Of a stretch of DNA of 48,212 nucleotides, positions 17,140-25,827 are shown piece after piece; the stretch's first letter is position 1, and each line of letters opens with the position of its first letter. The DNA lies in NCBI GenBank assembly GCA_964406465.1, contig CAYORT010000023.1, positions 1 to 48,212 on the forward strand, read 5' to 3'. Origin of the DNA: JAHEZL01 sp964406465. Lineage in GTDB: Bacteria > Bacteroidota > Bacteroidia > Flavobacteriales_C > GCA-002722245. The notes beneath the pieces were generated by a model. That model was not told the DNA's origin, ran no database searches, and saw nothing but the letters and a program-made list of their open reading frames with translations. Position numbers and translations under genes: made by a program.

Positions 17140-20076
17140 TTAGTACCCGAAGATCTCCTCTAAACTTAGCACTTTTACAGTTCCTTGTTTTTGTAACCAC
17201 TTCATATTTAGTGTTTTGGTGTTTCCTAAGATGAGGAAAGCAAATTTTTGATCTTTCAAATTAGCGGCTTGAAAGGCTTCAATATCTTTAAATGTAAGCG
17301 CGTTTAATGCGTCGTATAAATTTTTTCTTCTGTCGCTAGTAAAGCCCAATCTAAGGTTGTTTCTATAGCTGGTGAATAGGCCGTTTTTCATGATCCTACT
17401 GGTTTCAATATTCTGTTTTAGGGAAGTGATGGAGGTCTCCCAAACCTTAGGTGAGTAGGGCAATTTTCGTATGATGGTGTCTAAAGAAAGGAGTGCTTCC
17501 GGCATTTTGTCGGCTTGAGTTCCTACGCTTCCCCAAAAAGTAAATGGTTCTTCTTTATAATATGGTTCGTTGTATGACCCGCCCACGCTGTATGCTAATG
17601 CTTTGGCTTCTCTAATTTCCTGAAAGGTGATACTCGACATGTCGCCTCCAAAGTATTCATTGAAAACAGAAATTGACGGAGTTATAGATGGGTCGAATGT
17701 TTTACCTCTTGTGTAAATAGCAATCAATGCCTGCTGCATATTGTAATCTACGATGTAATATTCATTGGCTTGCATTGTTTTTTTGTTGATGATTTTATGC
17801 GCTGGAGCGTCATTTAAAGTGCTTGGAAATACTTTGTTGATTTTGGTGATTTGTTCGGCAGTTAATTCCGGACCATAATAGCACAATTCGTTCTTGGTAT
17901 TCCATAGTTTTTTTACTTCGCTTAAAAGCTGTTCAGAAGTAAAATCTTTAATTTGCTGAGGTTTGGCGCGATTTAACCACGGTGATTCTTTTCCATATAC
18001 AACATACGCCGAAAGAGCACTCCACAAAATTGTTTCTTTGTTTAATTTTTCATCGCTTCTTTGCTTCAACAATTTCATTTTTAATCCTTGTAGTGCATTT
18101 TCATCGGCAACGGCATCGGTGAATATAGAGTGTATCATATCAAGTGCTACCGGCATGCTCTCGGCTAAACCCGAAATGTTGATGTTGGTTTCGTGAGGCG
18201 ATACACTAAAGCTGTAGTTGCAGGCAATTTTGTAAAAATCTTCGTGTAATTCGCCATTCGATTTTTTTGAAGTGCCTAGATTTTCTAAATATTCAATCGC
18301 ACTTTCCAATAGCGGATTTTCAAATGATCCGAAATCGTAGTGAATGTTGATGTTGAACATTTGATTGCTTTTGTTCTGAACATACCAAAGTTCGCTGCCA
18401 TTGCTGTTTTTGGTAATCTTTATTTCTTTACCATAATCGATAAATACAGGTGCTATAGGAGCAACATTTGTTTGCGCAATTTCTTTTGCAAATTCACTGG
18501 TATTCTCTCTGTTTAATTGAATAGGAGTGATGATTGGTTTTTGAACTTTTGCACTGTTCTTCTCGGTTGATGTTTTTTTGTACACCAATACAGCTCCGTT
18601 TTTCGAGTAATTTTTGTTGCAGAATTCGATGATGTCTTGCTTGCTTATTTTTGCTATTTCATCAACTTCATTTACAACTTTTGCGTAATCAACTTTGGTG
18701 TTGAATGCTTGCAATAACATGCGTGCGCGGCCATCCATAGTTTCGGCAGCCTGTATGCTTTCGTATCGTAAATTTTTTACAATTGCAGGAATCAACCAAT
18801 CGGCAAATTGCCCCTTTTTCAATTTTTCTAGTTGTTCAAATAGCAGTTCCTGACTCTCTTCCAAACTTTGGTTTTGCGTTGGCACAGCATATAAAACATG
18901 AGCTGCATAATCGTTGTAATTCAAAAGGTAGGTGCCTGCCTGTGTTACTTTTTGTGTTTGATTTAAATTGATGTCAATTAATCCGGCATAGGCGTTGTTT
19001 AAAATTCTATCGATTAATGTTAGAATGTAAGCATCTTTGGTGAATGGCTTTGCAGCAAAGGGGTAAGCCAACATAACATATTCTCCATCGGCTCCCAATA
19101 CATCTACTTTACGTGCCGAAGTGATAGCATCTTCAGGCTCGAATTTGAATGCAGGAACTTCTTTAGATTGCAGTTTACCCATCGTTTTGTTGATCTCCAC
19201 TATCGCTTGATCCATATCGAAATCACCAACCATCACTAATGCCATGTTGTTGGGAACATAATAAGTGTCGTAAAATTCTTTGATTTTTTTAAGAGAAGGA
19301 TTTTTTAAGTGCTCCACTGTTCCTATGGTTGTTTGTGTTCCATAGGGATGTTTTAAAAATAAATTACGCAGCAGGGTTTCATAAGCCTGACGGTCATCGC
19401 TATCTAAACCAATGTTTTTTTCTTCATACACCGCTTCCAACTCGGTATGGAATAAGCGAAATACTGGATATTCAAATCGCTCGTATTCTATCTTCAGCCA
19501 ATTGCTCAGCTGATTGCTAGGAATGTTGTTTACATAACTGGTTTGATCGCTCATAGTAAAAGCGTTGGTGCCGGTAGCGCCCAATTGCGCAATCAATCTG
19601 TCGTATTCATTTGGAATTGCATATTTCGACGCCTCATACGAAAGACTGTCGATGATATGATAAATACCTTTTCTTTTTACTGAATCACTTGTTGCACGAT
19701 AAATTTCATATTGATTTTCAATTTGATCTAGCAAGACTTTTTCTTTTTCGTAATTGATGGTGCCCATGTGTGTAGTACCTTTAAACAACATGTGCTCAAG
19801 GTAGTGAGCCAATCCAGTAGCATCGGCAGGATCATTTTTACTACCAGCATTTACCGAAATATAGGTTTGAATTCGTGGTTTGTCTTTGTTCACACTCATG
19901 TACACTTTAAAACCATTGTCGAGTGTGTAAATTCTTGTTTTTAAAGGATCTCCTTCAACTGTTTCGTAGGCAAACTTTTTCTCAAGGTTTTGAGTAATCG
20001 CCGATTGTTGAGGAACTTTGTTGAAGCATGAAACTGCAACAAGAAATAATATAGAAATGCGAAAAATAATTTTCAT
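17140..20076 (-). CDS. M16 family (insulinase/PqqL-type) zinc peptidase, lipoprotein
   Basis: I start at the ATG at 20076 (978 residues); 27 codons further up belong to a spurious extension. The signal peptide ends in VAVSC, a lipobox with Cys17, so the enzyme should be anchored to a membrane from the periplasmic side. The inverted zinc motif HYLEH is at residues 91-95, preceded by ATGLA and followed by FKGTTHMG; the downstream Glu lies in AVYEEKN. Two M16-type halves follow, the second without a zinc motif, as is normal for single-chain M16B enzymes of this length. It probably degrades peptides in the envelope. It is the first gene of the operon with the UPF0104, DUF551 and DUF5686 genes, and adjoins the UPF0104 gene without a gap. 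Confidence 0.93.
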   Translation of the reverse strand: MKIIFRISILFLVAVSCFNKVPQQSAITQNLEKKFAYETVEGDPLKTRIYTLDNGFKVYMSVNKDKPRIQTYISVNAGSKNDPADATGLAHYLEHMLFKGTTHMGTINYEKEKVLLDQIENQYEIYRATSDSVKRKGIYHIIDSLSYEASKYAIPNEYDRLIAQLGATGTNAFTMSDQTSYVNNIPSNQLSNWLKIEYERFEYPVFRLFHTELEAVYEEKNIGLDSDDRQAYETLLRNLFLKHPYGTQTTIGTVEHLKNPSLKKIKEFYDTYYVPNNMALVMVGDFDMDQAIVEINKTMGKLQSKEVPAFKFEPEDAITSARKVDVLGADGEYVMLAYPFAAKPFTKDAYILTLIDRILNNAYAGLIDINLNQTQKVTQAGTYLLNYNDYAAHVLYAVPTQNQSLEESQELLFEQLEKLKKGQFADWLIPAIVKNLRYESIQAAETMDGRARMLLQAFNTKVDYAKVVNEVDEIAKISKQDIIEFCNKNYSKNGAVLVYKKTSTEKNSAKVQKPIITPIQLNRENTSEFAKEIAQTNVAPIAPVFIDYGKEIKITKNSNGSELWYVQNKSNQMFNINIHYDFGSFENPLLESAIEYLENLGTSKKSNGELHEDFYKIACNYSFSVSPHETNINISGLAESMPVALDMIHSIFTDAVADENALQGLKMKLLKQRSDEKLNKETILWSALSAYVVYGKESPWLNRAKPQQIKDFTSEQLLSEVKKLWNTKNELCYYGPELTAEQITKINKVFPSTLNDAPAHKIINKKTMQANEYYIVDYNMQQALIAIYTRGKTFDPSITPSISVFNEYFGGDMSSITFQEIREAKALAYSVGGSYNEPYYKEEPFTFWGSVGTQADKMPEALLSLDTIIRKLPYSPKVWETSITSLKQNIETSRIMKNGLFTSYRNNLRLGFTSDRRKNLYDALNALTFKDIEAFQAANLKDQKFAFLILGNTKTLNMKWLQKQGTVKVLSLEEIFGY

Positions 20077-20120
20077 GAAGTAAGTTTTGAGGTAGTAAAT
20101 ATAGCAAAACACTTTTAAGT

Positions 20121-20154
20121 AAAAAGCCCGAAGAATCAATTCTTCGGGCTTTTT
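20121..20154 (-). terminator. Rho-independent terminator after the M23/T9SS gene
   Basis: A perfect 14-bp stem (AAAAAGCCCGAAGA with its complement) and a 6-base loop ATCAAT, with T-tracts for either direction. It lies 20 bases past the stop of the M23/T9SS gene and 45 bases before the M16 start, so the two minus-strand genes should be separate transcripts. Confidence 0.9.
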
Positions 20155-20173
20155 CAAAATATTTTAAATCCAT

Positions 20174-20902
20174 TTATTTCACCACAATTTTCCCTATATT
20201 CAATCGCGAATTATTTTCTTTGATTTCATAGTAGTAAACACCGCTGGTATTCAAATTAATTTCTGTGCGGTTTTGTGTGATTTGTTGCTCCATCACTTTA
20301 GCTCCCAGTATATTGTAAATTGCAATGGTTTTGCCTGAGAAATTGGCAAGTTCTACAGTGAACTTACCGTTTGACGGATTTGGAAAAATCTTGATTTCAT
20401 TCTCCAATTCCACCACCGAAACTTGATTTGGATCTACCATTTCAAAAGTAGATGAGCACACTGTATTGTTGTACGATATTTCGTAAGTGTATATACCAGC
20501 TACTGTTGGAAGTTTTTTCGACCATCCATTGTACTTTTTTCCTGTATTTGCTGTGCTGGTATAGGTCCAAGTGGCAAATGTACTTTGATCAGGATTTTTA
20601 ATGGTCATCGTCGCCACCAATCCGTTGGTTTCATCTCTCAGGTACATATAAAATTTGGCAAATCCTGCAGGTAAGCCTGCTCCTTGAAAAGGCATTGTAA
20701 ATTTGTCGGTTTCGTTGCTGGTTTCTGTACTTGGACAAGCAGCCATTACCACGTCGGTGGTGCTTATGCCTGCTTTGATTACTGCTGTTTCGCGAGCAGG
20801 CTTTTGTGATGCCCACCAGCTGGTTTGGTTTAATCCGTTGCAATTTCCACCAAAAGGGTCTATTCTTGTATCAACGGTGCTTCCTGCCCATACTTCAAAA
20901 TG
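20174..20902 (-). pseudogene. C-terminal part of the M23 peptidase gene, beyond an in-frame stop, with T9SS type A sorting domain
   Basis: This stretch continues the M23 reading frame with no shift from the codon after the TAA at 20903-20905. It begins HFEVWAGSTVDTR, the second half of the catalytic HxH motif, then runs through a middle beta domain (YLRDETNGLVATMTIKNPDQ) to a C-terminal type A sorting signal of about 75 residues (IKIFPNPSNGKFTVEL, IYNILGAKVM, GVYYYEIK, GKIVVK). A separate start at the ATG at 20752 is possible but would give a fragment with no signal peptide, useless for secretion. The intact gene would encode 447 residues: signal peptide, M23 domain, middle domain, T9SS tail. 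The sorting domain shows no other damage, so the lesion is recent or a base-call error. Confidence 0.8.
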
Positions 20903-21517
20903 TTAATGCGGACCAGATGAGCTTCCCGAACTACCTACCATGCCTAAATGTTCGCCAGCCACTACGGTTTGATTCACTGTTTTTTTTGTTACTGATCCAT
21001 TTTTCATGTGCCAGTAAAGTGCTCTCGATCCATCGCTATGTTCTATAATAACGTAATTGGCGGTAAGTTGATTTGAACTACAATTTCTATCAAATTCACC
21101 ATCGTGCACTGCTATGATGGTGCCATCTGCAGCTGCTACTACTTCGGCTAAATCGTTATCCATTTTAATGAAATTAAATGGCCATGTGGAGATATCTGTT
21201 CCTCTATGTCCGTCGTAGGTGTTTGTACCACAGTTAAAATCTTGTATTTGTCCCACATTGGCATTGTGGTCTACATAAGCTGATACCTGATATATTCCGC
21301 AGTCTTTAATGCCGTTCGCTGCTTGCACTGGCCAAATTAGGCTGGGCGTAGCGCCATCAGTTTTATTACTTTGATGATTGGTATGTGAAGTGCTAATGAG
21401 CTTTTCTATTACAGCATATTCTTGATCGGTGATACAAGGTGCTTGCTCGGCAATTGTTTGCGATTTTGAATTCGCAGCAATTAAAATCATAGCAACAAAG
21501 AGTATGGGTTTGCTCAT
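20903..21517 (-). pseudogene. M23 (LytM-type) metallopeptidase, N-terminal part, ended by a stop codon in the HxH motif
   Basis: The start ATG at 21517 precedes a signal peptide (KPILFVAMILIAA to NSKSQ). Catalytic-domain motifs are HRGTD (residues 104-108), a strand YVIIEH, LYWHM (His170) and GSSGSSSGPH (His204). Codon 205 is TAA, where the family has Leu in GPHLHFEV, and the next residues in frame are HFEVW. A single base change from TTA to TAA explains it. The truncated product would lack one zinc ligand or catalytic His, the rest of the domain and the T9SS tail, so it should be inactive. M23 enzymes cut peptidoglycan cross-links or other glycine-rich peptides. The frame is open upstream to 21751, but that part overlaps the O-methyltransferase gene and lacks a plausible start. 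Confidence 0.85.
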
Positions 21518-21600
21518 AGATCTGCTTTTTAAATAAGTTGATTCCTCGCTTTTATCTAAAACAGAAAGAAGTACTAATTGGTTACAAAGATTTTTTCGGC

Positions 21601-22242
21601 TTATATTTTTCTGCACACCATCAAGCCATCGCGAATGGGCAAGAGTACATTTTCTACTTGTTGGTGTTCCTGAACAAAGGCGTTGAATTCCAATAGTTTT
21701 TTGGTGTCGGTGTCGTTCGCTTTTACAGGCTCTACAACCTTTCCGCTCCACAATACATTGTCTGCTATGATATATCCGCCAGTTTTTACTTTTTCAAAAA
21801 CGAGGTTGAAATACGGAAGGTAGTTTTCTTTATCGGCGTCGATAAAAACAATATCGAATTTTTCATCGAGTGTAGGAATGATTTCTAAAGCATTTCCAAT
21901 CTTCTGCTCGATCTTATTTTTATAGGGCGAAGCATCAATGTGTTTTTGCATAAAATCTTGCAATTCTTCATTGATGTCGATGGTAATAAGTTTTCCGTTT
22001 TCTGTTAATCCCTCTGCTAAGCAAAGCGCAGAATAGCCAGTGTAGGTACCTATTTCTAGAATTCTTTCGGGTTTAATCATATGACTAAACATAGATAGAA
22101 TTCTGCCTTGCATGTGTCCCGATAACATGCGCGGTTTTAAAATCTTTTGGTGGGTTTCGCGATTTAAATTATACAGCCATTCACTTTCTTTTGCAGTGTG
22201 CAAAAGTGAATATTGATCAATCTCTTTCGGCAAAAAATCCAT
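21601..22242 (-). CDS. SAM-dependent O-methyltransferase (caffeoyl-CoA/COMT-like, class I)
   Basis: The 213-residue cytoplasmic enzyme shows the family pattern: MLSGHMQGRILSM, then the SAM-binding loop ERILEIGTYTGYSALCLAEG, an acidic strand end ITIDIN, a metal-binding-type FDIVFIDADKENY, and GGYIIADNVLWSGKV. The length is normal for COG4122 O-methyltransferases, which use a divalent metal to methylate catechol-like hydroxyls. The natural substrate cannot be told from sequence. The start ATG comes two bases after the stop of der, so it is likely translated from the same transcript; the functional link, if any, is unclear. Confidence 0.9.
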   Translation of the reverse strand: MDFLPKEIDQYSLLHTAKESEWLYNLNRETHQKILKPRMLSGHMQGRILSMFSHMIKPERILEIGTYTGYSALCLAEGLTENGKLITIDINEELQDFMQKHIDASPYKNKIEQKIGNALEIIPTLDEKFDIVFIDADKENYLPYFNLVFEKVKTGGYIIADNVLWSGKVVEPVKANDTDTKKLLEFNAFVQEHQQVENVLLPIRDGLMVCRKI

Positions 22243-22244
22243 TC

Positions 22245-23552
22245 TTATTTCTCTCTAAAGAACAATGTGATTGGCACTCCACAGAAATCGAAATGTTCAC
22301 GAAGTTTGTTTTCCAAGAAGCGTTTGTAATTTTCTTGAATGTATTTTGGATGATTCGCAAAGAAGGCAAAGGCCGGAGTTTTAGTAGGCAATTGCGTGAT
22401 ATACTTTATAGAAATCATTTTTCCTTTTACTGTTGGCGGTGGCATTTTTTCGATGATTTCACCCATCACCTCATTCAATACCGATGTTTTGATGGTTTGT
22501 ACTCTTCTTTGGTGCACTTCCAATCCGATTTCCAAGGCCTTTAAAATTCTTTGCTTATCTGGAACCGCTGTAAATACTATTGGTACATCGTTGAAAGGTT
22601 TAGTAGCCTCTAAAATTGCGGTGGTGTATGAGTTTACAGAGTTAGAATCTTTGTTTTCTACCAAATCCCATTTGTTCACCACGAAAACAACACCCTTCTT
22701 ACTTTTTACGATGATATTGAAAATAGCTAGATCTTGTGCTTCTAATCCTAGAGTGGCGTCAATCATCAACAAACAAACATCAGAATTTTCGATGGCGTTT
22801 AATGTTCTTAAAGTGGAGTAGAATTCAAGATCTTCATCTACTTTATTTTTCTTGCGCAAACCGGCCGTGTCAATTAAAATGAAATCGTGTCCGAATGCCT
22901 TATATCTAGTGTGAATGCTATCTCTTGTCGTTCCGGCAATAGGCGCAACAATGGTTCTCTCTTGGTTTAAGAAGGCATTTACGATAGATGATTTACCAAC
23001 ATTTGGTCGTCCAACTACCGCAATTCTAGGTAAACCGCTAACATCTTCTGGTTTTTCTTCATCTAGTTCCTTAGCAATAGCGTCCATTAGTTCACCTGTT
23101 CCACTTCCGCTTAGAGATGAAATGCAATACAAATCTCCAAAACCAAATGAGTAGAACTCGGCAGCATCGGCTTCTCTTTCGTAGTTGTCTACTTTATTGG
23201 CCACCAACAAAACTTTCTTTTTGGTTCTTCTCAAGATATCGGCAACACCTTGATCAAGATCGGTCATGCCTGTTACCACATCCACCACAAAAACGATCAC
23301 CTTACATTCTTCCAATGCAATTTTTACCTGACGCTTAATAGCGTTGTCGAACACCTCAGAAGAGGTAGATACATATCCACCAGTATCAATTACTATAAAT
23401 TCTTTACCATTCCATTCACCACGTCCGTAGTGACGATCACGCGTTACACCTTCTTGTTCATCTACAATCGCAGTGCGTGATTCTGTAATTCTATTAAATA
23501 AAGTTGACTTACCTACATTTGGTCGACCAACAATTGCTACAATATTTGCCAT
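22245..23552 (-). CDS. der: Ribosome biogenesis GTPase Der (EngA)
   Basis: Tandem-GTPase protein needed for 50S subunit assembly. The 435 residues carry two complete G domains. The first has GRPNVGKSTLFN (residues 8-19), DTGGY and a NKVD motif; the second has GRPNVGKSSIVN, DTAGLRKK and NKWD. A C-terminal KH-like domain follows, ending PITLFFREK. All nucleotide-binding motifs are intact. The start ATG at 23552 follows a TAACTTTG box at 23557-23564 by only four bases, suggesting a leaderless or nearly leaderless transcript. The O-methyltransferase gene follows after two bases. Confidence 0.98.
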   Translation of the reverse strand: MANIVAIVGRPNVGKSTLFNRITESRTAIVDEQEGVTRDRHYGRGEWNGKEFIVIDTGGYVSTSSEVFDNAIKRQVKIALEECKVIVFVVDVVTGMTDLDQGVADILRRTKKKVLLVANKVDNYEREADAAEFYSFGFGDLYCISSLSGSGTGELMDAIAKELDEEKPEDVSGLPRIAVVGRPNVGKSSIVNAFLNQERTIVAPIAGTTRDSIHTRYKAFGHDFILIDTAGLRKKNKVDEDLEFYSTLRTLNAIENSDVCLLMIDATLGLEAQDLAIFNIIVKSKKGVVFVVNKWDLVENKDSNSVNSYTTAILEATKPFNDVPIVFTAVPDKQRILKALEIGLEVHQRRVQTIKTSVLNEVMGEIIEKMPPPTVKGKMISIKYITQLPTKTPAFAFFANHPKYIQENYKRFLENKLREHFDFCGVPITLFFREK

Positions 23553-23556
23553 GGCG

Positions 23557-23564
23557 CAAAGTTA
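23557..23564 (-). promoter_or_regulatory. Candidate -7 promoter box of der
   Basis: TAACTTTG on the minus strand matches the Bacteroidota -7 consensus TAnnTTTG exactly, four bases before the der ATG. A T-rich stretch stands 19 bases further up in place of a clean TTTG -33 box. The call is based on sequence match only. Confidence 0.45.
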
Positions 23565-23602
23565 ATCAATTGCTTTCGCTTATAAAAGCACTTGTTTTTG
23601 AG

Positions 23603-24346
23603 CTATTTAGTGGCAAACAATTGCTGAAATTCTTCTTTTCTCCTTCTGGCTACTGGAATATTGGCGCCATCTTTCATCTTTACAGTGCCGGCGCTTTTGT
23701 CGTAAGAGACAATATGTTTTAGATTGATGAGGTGGGTTTTATGAATTCTTAGGAAATCTGCATCTGCAAAAAGAAGTTCGTATTCTTTAATTGTTTTGCA
23801 AACCAACATGGATTCTTTGTTGTCGAAAAAGAATTTAGTGTAATTGTCATCGGCTTCACAGCGGGTGATATTCTCAATGCTAAAGAATTTGAAGCCGTGT
23901 TTATCGGGCAAAGCAATTTTGTTGATTTTTTCTGCTTTGATATTGGAAATTAAACTTTTCATCTTTCTGCTTTGCGCTTCTTTTTGAAAGTCGATTCTTT
24001 CTATTGCTTTATGCACCGCAATTTTCAGTTCTTCGGGGTCGATAGGTTTTAAAATGTAATCTATCGCCGATAGTTTAAATGCTTTAATGGCGAACTCATC
24101 AAAGGCAGTGGTAAAGATGATGCTAAAGTCAATGGCTTCAAGTTGTTCAAATGCGCTAAAGCTTAATTCATTGCCTAATTTCACGTCAGAAAAAACAATG
24201 TCGGGTTTGTGTTTTACGATGCTATCTACAGCCTCATTCACACTAGATGCTTGAGCCACAATGTTGATATTTGGAAAGAGATGGTTGATCAAAGATTTTA
24301 AATAATCTAATGCTGCATGTTGATCTTCTATGATGATTGCCTTCAT
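23603..24346 (-). CDS. LytTR-family response regulator
   Basis: A 247-residue transcription regulator. The receiver domain has the acidic pair ED (residues 7-8), phospho-acceptor Asp54 in FSDVKLG, Thr in IIFTTAFDEFA and Lys in YILKPIDPEEL. The C-terminal LytTR DNA-binding domain spans about residues 150-245, with CEADDNYTKFF, FLRIHKTHLINLKHI and MKDGANIPVARRRKEEF. The gene lies 10 bases downstream of the LytS-type kinase gene, so the two form a classical pair. Targets are unknown; no clear pair of LytTR direct repeats was sought or found nearby. Because the kinase gene is frameshifted in this assembly, signalling by this pair depends on whether that shift is real. Confidence 0.94.
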   Translation of the reverse strand: MKAIIIEDQHAALDYLKSLINHLFPNINIVAQASSVNEAVDSIVKHKPDIVFSDVKLGNELSFSAFEQLEAIDFSIIFTTAFDEFAIKAFKLSAIDYILKPIDPEELKIAVHKAIERIDFQKEAQSRKMKSLISNIKAEKINKIALPDKHGFKFFSIENITRCEADDNYTKFFFDNKESMLVCKTIKEYELLFADADFLRIHKTHLINLKHIVSYDKSAGTVKMKDGANIPVARRRKEEFQQLFATK

Positions 24347-24356
24347 GTTGCTACAA

Positions 24357-25061
24357 TTAAAATAGGTGTTGGTATGGTGTGGTGAGTACTATTTTGGTTC
24401 CGCATGCATTTCCGTTTTCGTCTTTCAGATCAACGATTTCAATTTGGATATCGTCATTTTTATGCAATGCTTTTATCCTGTTTTCTGTGATGCTTATGCC
24501 TACCGATGTATGTGAAGATTTTTTGTTTTGTGCAGCTGCTGCTCTTCCAATTCCATTGTCTTCAATTTCAATATTTAGCAAATCAGCATTGGGGTTTTGT
24601 TTGATTCTAATGGCTAATTTCTTTTCTTCTTTCTGTTGATAGGCATGGATTAATGCATTTTCAACAAAGGGTTGAATGATAAAAGCCGGAATGGCAATGT
24701 CTTCTTCGTCTAATTGCGCATCCACTTCGAAGGTGTAGCTGAAGTTGCTCAGCATATCGTGCTGAAGGTCGAGATATGATTTTAAAAATAATTTTTCATC
24801 TTCAATACTGTGTTGCAACTGATCTGATTTTTCTAAGCTTAATCGCAGTAAGCTTGCAAATTTTATGATGTTTCTGTGGGCTTCTTGCGATTTGTTGGCA
24901 TAAGTGAGGTTGGCAATGGAATTAAGGGAGTTAAAGATGAAATGAGGATTGATTTTTAAACGCAAATTCTTTTGAAGAAGCTCATTATTTTGTTCTTCAA
25001 TCACAATGTTTTTGAGGTGATTTTTATAACGTCGATTGGTAATAGAATGGTGGCCATACAA
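24357..25061 (-). CDS. Sensor histidine kinase (LytS/YehU-type), catalytic part after a frameshift
   Basis: This part carries the whole kinase core: a coiled stretch (VIEEQNNELLQKNLRL), the phospho-acceptor motif KINPHFIFNSLNSI, then the ATPase domain with IIQPFVENALIHA (N box) and IEDNGIGR (G1 box). As it stands it starts only at a TTG at 25061, inside what should be the last transmembrane helix. Reading further up in this frame, residues SIINQITILIICLYG complete that helix before a stop near 25110. Removing one T from the seven-T run (25097-25103) joins it to the membrane half at 25024-25587, giving one 409-residue kinase. A free cytoplasmic kinase core made from the TTG is possible but less likely. 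Confidence 0.85.
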   Translation of the reverse strand: MYGHHSITNRRYKNHLKNIVIEEQNNELLQKNLRLKINPHFIFNSLNSIANLTYANKSQEAHRNIIKFASLLRLSLEKSDQLQHSIEDEKLFLKSYLDLQHDMLSNFSYTFEVDAQLDEEDIAIPAFIIQPFVENALIHAYQQKEEKKLAIRIKQNPNADLLNIEIEDNGIGRAAAAQNKKSSHTSVGISITENRIKALHKNDDIQIEIVDLKDENGNACGTKIVLTTPYQHLF

Positions 25062-25587
25062 GCAGATAATTAAAATTGTGATTTGATTGATGATGGAAAA
25101 AAACCATGGTGTTATCGGGGTCTATCTGTGCAGGTAACAACAAATTACATAAGAAGTAAATTAAGTTGATGCACAGCAAGGTGCCTACGCCAAAATTTCT
25201 CGAGGAAGGAAGAAAGAGGGCAAAGGCAACTTCCACATGAATAAGATTTATTAAAGTGTGACTTTTCCACCCGCCTTCCAATCCCGAGTGAATGGCATTG
25301 GGAAGCATGATGAGCAAAACAGCTAAAAAGTACAACCATTGAAAATGTTTTTGAACTATGTTGGGTTTATAGCTGGCCGTAATAGCCATAAACAAACAAA
25401 AAAACATGCTTAAATATTTCAAAAGTGTGATGAATAGAGGTACATCCATACCTTTTAAAATGTCGGGTAGCGGACCAGATATGAAAATCAAAAAGAAGGA
25501 AACTATTGCAGTAATTTTGAAGCTGGGAATGATTTCTTTTCCCAAATATTGCCAGTAGGCATCGTGTTGTTCTTTAGTTAAAATCAT
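25024..25587 (-). CDS. Sensor histidine kinase (LytS/YehU-type), membrane part before a frameshift
   Basis: This part holds the N-terminal sensor region: several hydrophobic helices (ITAIVSFFLIFI, LLKYLSMFFCLFMAI, WLYFLAVLLIML, VEVAFALFLP, LLCINLIYFLCNLLL). It ends in an out-of-frame tail after DPDNTMVFF, where the shift occurs. The frame is also open upstream of the ATG at 25587 through NGFSIYDPK to the N gap at 25614, so the true start may lie in the gap. Overlap with the kinase-core frame and the exact fit after losing one T show that both parts belong to one gene. The signal sensed is unknown. Confidence 0.8.
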   Translation of the reverse strand: MILTKEQHDAYWQYLGKEIIPSFKITAIVSFFLIFISGPLPDILKGMDVPLFITLLKYLSMFFCLFMAITASYKPNIVQKHFQWLYFLAVLLIMLPNAIHSGLEGGWKSHTLINLIHVEVAFALFLPSSRNFGVGTLLCINLIYFLCNLLLPAQIDPDNTMVFFHHQSNHNFNYLLVWPPFYYQSTL

Positions 25588-25614
25588 TTTTGGGTCGTAG
25601 ATGCTGAATCCATT

Positions 25615-25714
25615 NNNNNNNNNNNNNNNNNNNNNNNNNNNNNNNNNNNNNNNNNNNNNNNNNNNNNNNNNNNNNNNNNNNNNNNNNNNNNNNNNNNNNN
25701 NNNNNNNNNNNNNN
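25615..25714. other. Assembly gap (100 N)
   Basis: Exactly 100 undetermined bases, the conventional filler for a scaffold gap of unknown size. It may hide the start of the sensor kinase and the end of a plus-strand gene, whose terminator appears just after the gap. Confidence 0.98.
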
Positions 25715-25754
25715 AAAAAGCTCTAATCTAAATGAATTAGTGGATGTTGTTCGA

Positions 25755-25790
25755 TTCCATGTATGCGCCTGTATACATGGAATTTTTTTT
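25755..25790 (+). terminator. Rho-independent terminator of a plus-strand gene hidden in the gap
   Basis: A perfect 10-bp stem TTCCATGTAT / ATACATGGAA around the loop GCGCCTGT, followed by eight T. It is oriented for plus-strand transcription, but no plus-strand gene ends in the visible sequence before it. A gene must end in or near the gap at 25615-25714. Confidence 0.88.
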
Positions 25791-25827
25791 ACTCTTCTTA
25801 TTTCCCAATAAATCCTATTTTTACCTC

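Noticed and set aside
20076..20157. Upstream extension of the M16 peptidase to 20157
   Set aside because: It would be translated through the terminator at 20121-20154 and precedes a proper lipoprotein signal peptide.
20903..20905. Recoding of the stop as selenocysteine or pyrrolysine
   Set aside because: The codon is TAA, not TGA or TAG, and the family has Leu there.
21518..21751. N-terminal extension of the M23 gene
   Set aside because: It overlaps the O-methyltransferase gene, has no signal peptide and lies ahead of a complete one starting at 21517.
25097..25103. Programmed -1 frameshifting in the sensor kinase
   Set aside because: A -1 slip on the T-run does not lead into the kinase frame; only loss of one base (or +1/-2) does.
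25744..25827. Longer N-terminus for RsgA
   Set aside because: This stretch is the terminator hairpin and T-run; the family-typical start is MQGLVLKS at 25828.
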